From: Acanthaster planci
Lineage: Eukaryota; Echinodermata; Asteroidea; Valvatida; Acanthasteridae
Assembly: GCF_001949145.1 (NCBI RefSeq)
Contig: NW_019091436.1
Location: 608,407-672,406 of the forward strand
Length of the DNA stretch: 64,000 nt
Direction: 5' to 3'
The notes beneath the pieces are model-generated. The model was not told where the DNA came from and ran no database searches. It saw only the letters and a list, made by a program, of their open reading frames with translations. Position 1 is the stretch's first letter; each line of letters begins with the position of its first letter. Positions 58,007 to 64,000 of this stretch are shown here, piece after piece. The translations under genes and the position numbers were made by a program.

Positions 58007-59614
58007 ATGGTCGACCGACGACAAACGATTGGATTTGGGACCGCGACATTGCTCAGAGTTTGTTTGGCCGACAATTCTCTCTTATTAGTTTATCCTTCCA
58101 AATAAAAAAAATGGTGATTTTGTGGTTTTACACTTATAAGATTCCAAATACCACCTGAAACCGTAAGCAGTTTCAGAGAATTCAGTAGAATTAATTAGCG
58201 TTCGTGTCAGTAGATTGAGCAAGATTGTAGTACAGATGTTGGAAAAGTCCGAATATTACAACAAGGCTTTCATTCCAAGAATTATAAATCTCAAGTTATT
58301 CAGTGCGAATAACACTTTGCATTCAACTGTGAAGTTCACTTGTTCCACAATTATCTGGTCACCAAGACTTCAAATTTGCCAGGCCCAAGTGTACATGTAC
58401 AAGAAACTGTACAAAGCACACTATGGAAACGTGATGTTTTAAGCACTTCGAAGAAAATGTAGTCCGCGTTTAAATATTAGTTTCTTCACCATCCTTTGTA
58501 ATTCTTTCATTAATTGTTACAGAAAAAAATCTGATTTGACTTAAAAATAAACAGTGGGTTCTAATAGCAAAATCGTGTTCAGTGTTAAAACAGACATTTT
58601 GTGTCCACATTTCCTCCGAACAAGAAACTGCACGATAAATTTATCACCGGTGTCAGGAAAACTTGCCATTATTACCAAACAAAAAAGGGCATCAGTGTCT
58701 ATATAGAAACTCCCTAATCTTTACGAGGAAAAAAATTGCACAAAGCTACAAACCTCGATCTTCAGTGTTTCTTGTGCTTGATCTTTTCCTCGTGGTTACG
58801 AGCCCCGATAGTGACCAAGAGAGGGCACATTTTTCCAAGCTACAGTGGCTCCTTTGGTAGGATCTGCACTTTGCTGGTTGACAAATGACTGAGGAATGTA
58901 GTTGCATCGCTACCAAAAAAAATAAACAATCTTAACCAGCATGGCTCTTTTTCAACAGATGAGGGGGTGCTTCTGCCTTTTTAAGGGCGTACTGGCGTTG
59001 TGCGGACTTTCCTGTTTTTAACCTCTCACGCACAAACACAAATTCTACTAGTGCTACAGAAAACCTTACAATAACTTCTGGACTGATTCTGTCCTTTTAT
59101 TATTCTCATGTTTTATTACAAGAAGAATGACTCTATCTTGTGACGATGCAAAAACTTTTCATAATTTAAATAAGATCCCTGTTATACATGCACTCACAGA
59201 AAAAAGTACATAACTTCTCTGGTCTCTAAGGATGCATACATTAATCTGACCGCCTATAATGATTGATGTAAAGCACAAACAGGATTTGAACAGGGAAATG
59301 ACAGTTCTGCATGGATTATGAACCCTTTTTTTGTTATCATCAAGTCTTATGAATCTCTTTGCTAAACACAAAGAGCCAACAAGAGCAGCAAAGAACAAGA
59401 GTTTTCAGCAAGAAGTGGTTTATTGCCTTCGTGAAATAAAATCGTATCAGGTTTCCATATTTCTTCAATCTAGTCCTGGAGAGTAAACTTCTGAACACTC
59501 CTGAAAATGCCAGAGGGAATCTTTCTAAAGAAATGTTGCCCAAAATGTTGTGTTGTGGAAAAATATGATCATATCACATGGCAGAGTATCAGCTTTTCCC
59601 AGGTTTGTCGCATT
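58007..59614. other. Intergenic region between convergent small-peptide and AUH genes
   Basis: This is 1.6 kb of AT-rich DNA with the peptide gene's AATAAA at 58101-58106 and the 3' UTR of AUH on the other strand. Nothing else was recognised. Confidence 0.55.
58101..58106 (+). terminator. Polyadenylation signal AATAAA (small secreted peptide gene)
   Basis: AATAAA lies 95 bp after the stop codon and is followed by a GT-rich stretch (GGTGATTTTGTGGTTTT). The short 3' UTR fits a small secreted peptide gene. Confidence 0.65.
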
Positions 59615-62600
59615 TTATTCGCCTGTGTAGTTGGGAGTCCGCTTTTCCTTGAATGCTGTCAAGCCTTCGATTCTGTCTTTGGTTGGAATAACCTGCAACA
59701 GACACACACACATTCAAAGCCTTCAATATGGTGAATCCTGCTAAGACAAGAACCTGCCTTGATTAAGCTATGGTTAAAAATATGGACTTGCTAGCCAAGG
59801 TGGGACCTTACCTGGGCATAGTAAGTCCTCTCAAACTCCATTCCTGATGTCAAATCCACCTGCAAAGGAAAACAAAAGGGGACAAGCATCAACATGATAG
59901 AAAAAAGGAGCAAGGAAAGTCACTTATTTCTAACCTTTTCCTGCCATGCCTTTTCCTGTACCTACTGTTTAAAGTGTCCATGAAATACGTGAAGCCTCTC
60001 TTGGCATAAAATCATGCACTCAGCAGGACCATAAATTTAGCTCTGCTTCTGATTGATTGAAAAGGACTCGTGATCAATGTACGCACCTCCAAACCCCTGT
60101 TAATTGCAGCTTTAGCCATTTTGATAGCTATGGGGCCTTGTGGTGTGATCTCCTTGGCCAAATCCAATGCCGCCATATAGGCGGCGTCTCCCTGCTCGTT
60201 CTGCTCCACCGCCCGATTGACCACGCCCAGTCGCTCTGCCTCTGCCCCGTCAAACACGCGAGCCGTGAAGATCAGCTCCTTGGCAATGGCCGGGTTGACG
60301 AGACGAGGAAGACGCTGGGTTCCACCTTATTCCCCCCCAAAAAGGAGAGACATCAAAATGAATGGAGGCTCATGTTTTCTTGAAACTGCCCTCGTTAATG
60401 AGATCAACAGCCCACAGAAAACATGAGAAGAGGACAAGGAAGTTTCATTCATTTGTGTGAGAAGAAATCCTCAGATAAATTCTACAGAAAACCAAGGTAA
60501 TCAGGTACCGATAGGAAATCCAAATCCAAACATTAGCCTTGGCTGGATTCAAACCTCAGCCAGGAAGATGTCGGGGAACAATTTAACAAACTATCACTAA
60601 ACCAATGCCACTTCATCATGAAATCCACACAAGTGCAAGTTTACCTGAATTTCAAAAAAATATGAAGATATTGAAGCAAGCTGAAATATATTCTATATTG
60701 TGACAGTTGACCAAAGATTTTCCAGACAGTTAAGGCGTACACAGGAAGAGAAATTCTGTTATTTCACAAAATGAAGCAGTCCTGAAAAGGAAACAATTGA
60801 TACAAAATATCGGACTCTTACTAGTCTACAAGAGATGCCTTACCTCCTCCAGGAATGATGGCAAGGCGTGTCTCTACAAGACCCATCTTGGCTGTGTTTG
60901 CTGAAACATGCAAAGGGAAATTGATGGAGTTTTCATGTTTATTATCACTTCACGAGAGAACAAACTACAAAATGTCCACAGAGGGAGGGTTTATGACTTG
61001 ACCTCACCTAGCAGTGTTGTATTCAAGTCCATCACAAGTCCATCACGAGTCATTCAGTCTTAAGCCCATGCACAAGCTATTCAAATGCACCGTGCCAAAA
61101 ACATTCTTTCGTTATTGTTCACCCTGTTACTTACGACTAGCCTTGCATGGGGTCATGTGAAAGGACTTGTGGACTCGAATACAACACTGTCACTTCCTAT
61201 TTGAGAGACCTATACGTGAAAATGGAACGAAAAATGATAAAAAAAACCAACTCACACATGCAATTCTCTGCACACAGCTTTTATGTTAAAAAATGACAAT
61301 TTGGAAACATTTTGGTTCCTCTCATATTTTTAAATAAATCAACTCGACAAAGTCACATGTGCAATACTTCAACATGAAGTCTGTGAACTGTCTGAAATTA
61401 CAGAGTAGCAATCCTTTTGTAACAGACATTAATGGAACAGCATCTCAACTAACATGAAGCGATGTATCTAAATTTACCCCACCATTTTTGTATCCCTTTG
61501 GGGAACAAAAGGTAACCCCTGCTAGACCCCTGTGGGGGTAACTGGCTCACTGATCGGAGACAGTGAAGGTAAGTCAAGTCAGTCACAAAACAATTTGGCC
61601 CATCAGAATCCTGTTTACCTCCCAGCTCCCTTAGCATGAAAAGATTGAGAATATTTTGATTTCCCTTAGTAACGCATCACAAGTTGATCCCTAGCTAACA
61701 CAAGTACTGATATAAACTTGTGGGTGGAGAGAGGTGATGGGTTGAGGAGCCTTGCCTAAGGCCACAACATAGTGCCGGCAGCTGGATTTGAGCCCCTGGA
61801 CTCTCGGCGATGGTGCATGTAACCCACCTGCTAACCTCATATCACATGACAAGGCGAGCTCCAGGCCTCCGCCTAGTGCCACCCCATCCAGGGCTGCGAT
61901 GACAGGCATGGGCATCTCTCCGATGTCCGTGATCAGCTTGCGTGCATTGCTGACAAACGGCCCGACTTCGCTGGGCTTCATCTTGGCACGCTCCTTCAAG
62001 TCAGCCCCTGACGGTCGCAAGATTGGTTGGTACAGTATTTATCACAGAAAAAGTCAACTGAATTGTACCCAAACCTACATGTATGTATCCATGCATTCCC
62101 TAAAAAGTTGGATGAATGACTTTCCCACATTGTTTCTGTGAGCAATCCTACATGAATCAGGTTAAAGCACAATTGAGGGCGCTAGCCTGCACCTAGACAA
62201 GAAAACCAAAGCTTACTCCTGAGGCTTCTTTCATGGAGTCTTCTTAATGATACTTTCAAAACTCAACCCTGTGCTGTCATTTCAAGCCAAAGGCATTATC
62301 TCTCTCGTTTGACAAACAAAATACATGTACTATGACTTTCAAAACAACATAATTACAAAGACTCTAAAGTTGTCAATTCATCCAAACACTAGCACAGCCA
62401 AAGGGCAGGATGTTGGAGTAATATTCTGCAGTTTAAGAGTAATCCTAGGCAAGGCAAGGTGTAAATCCACCGATATCAGTTACCTTTATATCATGTTTTT
62501 CTGTCATTTTGAACAGCTTCAAAGGAAAACAATTGGGGTTTTTTCTATTAAAGAGGATTTCCAACTACCCCAGAATTCTTGCTGTTCACTGGTTATTATA

Positions 62601-63666
62601 GTAACTGGCCAATGAGGTCAAGAAAAGCAATCATGCTAATTATTTTACCTGCTGAAAATACTCCAGGTACATCACTTTTGAGTATGACCACTCGGGCATT
62701 CCTGTCATAAGTGATTGATGATACTGCATCTTTAAGCTTTGGAAAAAGGAAAATACTACATCTTTAAGCTTTGGAAAAAGGAAAATACTACATCTTTAAG
62801 CTTTGGAAAAAGGAAAATACTACATCTTTAAGCTTTGGAAAAAGGAAAATACAGAAATCTTTAAGCTTTGGAAAAGGAAAATACAGAAATCTTTAAGCTT
62901 TGGAAAAGGAAAATACAGAAATCTTTAAGCTTTGGAAAAGGAAAATACAGAAATCTTTAAGCTTTNNNNNNNNNNNNNNNNNNNNNNNNNNNNNNNNNNN
63001 NNNNNNNNNNNNNNNNNNNNNNNNNNNNNNNNNNNNNNNNNNNNNNNNNNNNNNNNNNNNNNNNNNNNNNNNNNNNTTTCTTTAAGCTTTGGAATAAACA
63101 AAATACAGTAACAATAACTGAGCAACACGCTGAGCACAGCCTAGAAAATGAAAAAGTCCTAAAGTTTGTTGACATATGGAATGCAAAACAAACATTTGAC
63201 AACATCGTGTGGAAACCAAACGAAAGCATGAGGCACAGTTTCAAAGTATGGCATGAGATTCTAGAGTGGTTTTGGTAAGCTGTGAAATTTCAGTTTTATA
63301 AATACATGTACATTTACATTTTATTCCAAATCGAATCTTCAATGCTACATTATATGACAAGAGATGGGCTTGATTTTTGAGTATGTGATCCTAACTACAT
63401 GTAATGTTTTTCAGGTACACTGATTTTATAAATCCCCCCAAAACCTGTTCATTTGTTTGTGTCATCCAATCCCATGATGCATTGCAAATGTTAAAACGGC
63501 TTATTCTCTTTAGTCATTTTTTTCCGAAAATAGAATTTCCAGCTTTATCCAAAATGTCTCTTATCATCCTATATTGCCATTGCCTGCCGATCACTTACCA
63601 ACTGTACAATATTTCGACTGAAGGAATTCTTTGCCTCTGGCCGATTTAATGCAAGAACCACCACTC
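59615..63666 (-). CDS. AUH: Methylglutaconyl-CoA hydratase, mitochondrial (AUH); N-terminal exons off right edge
   Basis: Seven exons in transcript order (63666-63599, 62736-62649, 62007-61828, 60900-60844, 60325-60087, 59859-59812, 59692-59615) join in phase to 251 complete codons plus stop. The protein follows vertebrate AUH closely: [35 protein letters not shown] (first oxyanion loop), [21 protein letters not shown] (second oxyanion glycine), [20 protein letters not shown] (active-site Glu region), [25 protein letters not shown] and the C-terminal IPTKDRIEG...[12 protein letters not shown]. The enzyme hydrates 3-methylglutaconyl-CoA in leucine breakdown in mitochondria. The targeting peptide and first exon(s) are expected beyond 64000. 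The acceptor of the second exon is embedded in a 32-bp tandem array (see separate entry), and a dispersed repeat abuts the donor at 61827. Confidence 0.93.
61012..61189. mobile_element. hAT-like MITE (CAGTGTTGTA family) in AUH intron
   Basis: The ends CAGTGTTGTATTCAAGTCCA and (reverse complement of right) CAGTGTTGTATTCGAGTCCA differ at one base. The flanks TCACCTAG and TCACTTCC share five of eight positions. It is 178 bp and shares the first ten bases exactly with the element at 57320-57396, so they form one family. Confidence 0.7.
61725..61827 (-). repeat. Dispersed repeat (SINE-like tail) next to an AUH splice donor
   Basis: On the minus strand the segment carries GGGGCTCAAATCC, GTTGTGGCCTTAGGCAAGGC and CTCTCTCCACCCAC. 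This word order (B-box-like sequence, then 'TTGGGCAAGGC', then 'CTCTCTCCACCC') is typical of an abundant invertebrate SINE family. It begins directly at the AUH donor (CAG|GTGGGT at 61827), so the intron starts within or right beside the repeat. Confidence 0.45.
62731..63100. repeat. 32-bp tandem array carrying copies of an AUH 3' splice site (interrupted by N)
   Basis: Units starting TTTAAGCTTTGGAAAA begin at 62731, 62763, 62795, 62827, 62860, 62892, 62924 and 62956 (32 bp, one of 33). A further partial unit follows the N run (63080-63100). The first three units share an internal ACTACATC end and the later ones ACAGAAATC. On the minus strand each unit reads as a pyrimidine tract, then CCAAAG and CTTAAAGAT, which is exactly the acceptor and first bases of the AUH exon at 62736-62649. 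The array thus arose by expansion across an exon-intron boundary. Confidence 0.9.
62966..63076. other. Assembly gap (111 N) inside the tandem array
   Basis: There are 111 undetermined bases. The same 32-bp unit lies on both sides, so the gap is almost certainly more of the array and its true length is unknown. Confidence 0.97.
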
Positions 63667-64000
63667 CTACAGCGGGAGAAAATTTTGACACAATAATCTC
63701 AGGTATATGTATTTTGTTTAGAGGGAAGTAAAGTCAAACTTTAATGTCGACAGGGAAATATTGCCTTGTTTGTCTCGCAAGGCAATATGCATCAAAATGC
63801 TGCAATGGCAAAATTTCGTCACACATGTCGCAGCCGGCCGGCGTGACTACCTTGCTCCAGCCCCATGAGCCACGCTTTACACACGACACGCACTTCAGGA
63901 CCAAAATGGACCATACAAATACAAAGTTGTGCAAAATGGGCATTTGATGTCAATCTCTTACATACATGTATGACTGTTGCTTGTGGTTCATGTTTCCATG
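63667..64000. other. AUH upstream intron (partial)
   Basis: This sequence lies upstream of the first AUH exon found, on the minus strand, and must be intron because that exon begins mid-codon after an acceptor (CGCTGTAG). No further AUH exon was recognised before the edge. Confidence 0.5.

Noticed and set aside
62731-62965. Regular 32-bp repeats considered as a CRISPR array
   Set aside because: Units are head-to-tail with no spacers, the genome is eukaryotic, and the unit is derived from an AUH exon boundary.

Overview
This is a eukaryotic window from an invertebrate animal nuclear genome. It has intron-rich genes with GT-AG junctions, vertebrate-like gene families, long AT-rich introns, many small foldback transposons, tRNA-derived repeats and two runs of assembly N. 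The gene families and the many TACATGTA palindromes suggest a marine invertebrate, probably a deuterostome (amphioxus, hemichordate or echinoderm type). I cannot name the species. I assembled exon models by hand from splice sites, reading phase and protein-family resemblance. Five models close to an exact multiple of three from their first to last recognised exon, and the AUH model is phase-consistent across all seven recognised exons.

Layout, left to right: (1) 198-334 (-), the first coding exon of a type II membrane protein whose remainder lies off the left edge. (2) 6713-12144 (+), a four-exon TIMP-family secreted protein. (3) 13068-19897 (-), an eleven-exon S28 serine carboxypeptidase of the PRSS16 type. 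(4) 22212-27657 (+), a clan-2 cytochrome P450; its 5' exon was not found. (5) 29520-30788 (-), a phosphagen kinase with an uninterrupted coding region. (6) 39904-50715 (+), a fourteen-exon membrane-anchored PXK/Slob-type pseudokinase with a proline-rich and WH2-like tail. (7) 56273-58006 (+), a three-exon, 73-residue secreted cysteine-rich peptide. (8) 59615-63666 (-), the mitochondrial methylglutaconyl-CoA hydratase AUH, whose N-terminal exons lie off the right edge. A decayed exon-like fragment sits at 39140-39325 (-), and a possible first exon of an unknown gene at 37025-37244 (-).

The genes do not form a pathway; this is an ordinary animal gene neighbourhood. The most notable points are departures from family rules. 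The TIMP-like protein has phenylalanine at both positions of the inhibitory Cys-X-Cys. The phosphagen kinase has NEGD where the family has NEED. The PXK-like protein has a transmembrane anchor in place of a PX domain and has lost its kinase motifs. The small cysteine-rich secreted peptide resembles nothing I recognise. In AUH a 32-bp tandem array has copied a 3' splice site at least eight times. Intergenic DNA and introns carry several families of foldback elements, including hAT-like CAGTG...CACTG elements, and one perfect 51-bp hairpin lies inside a TIMP intron.
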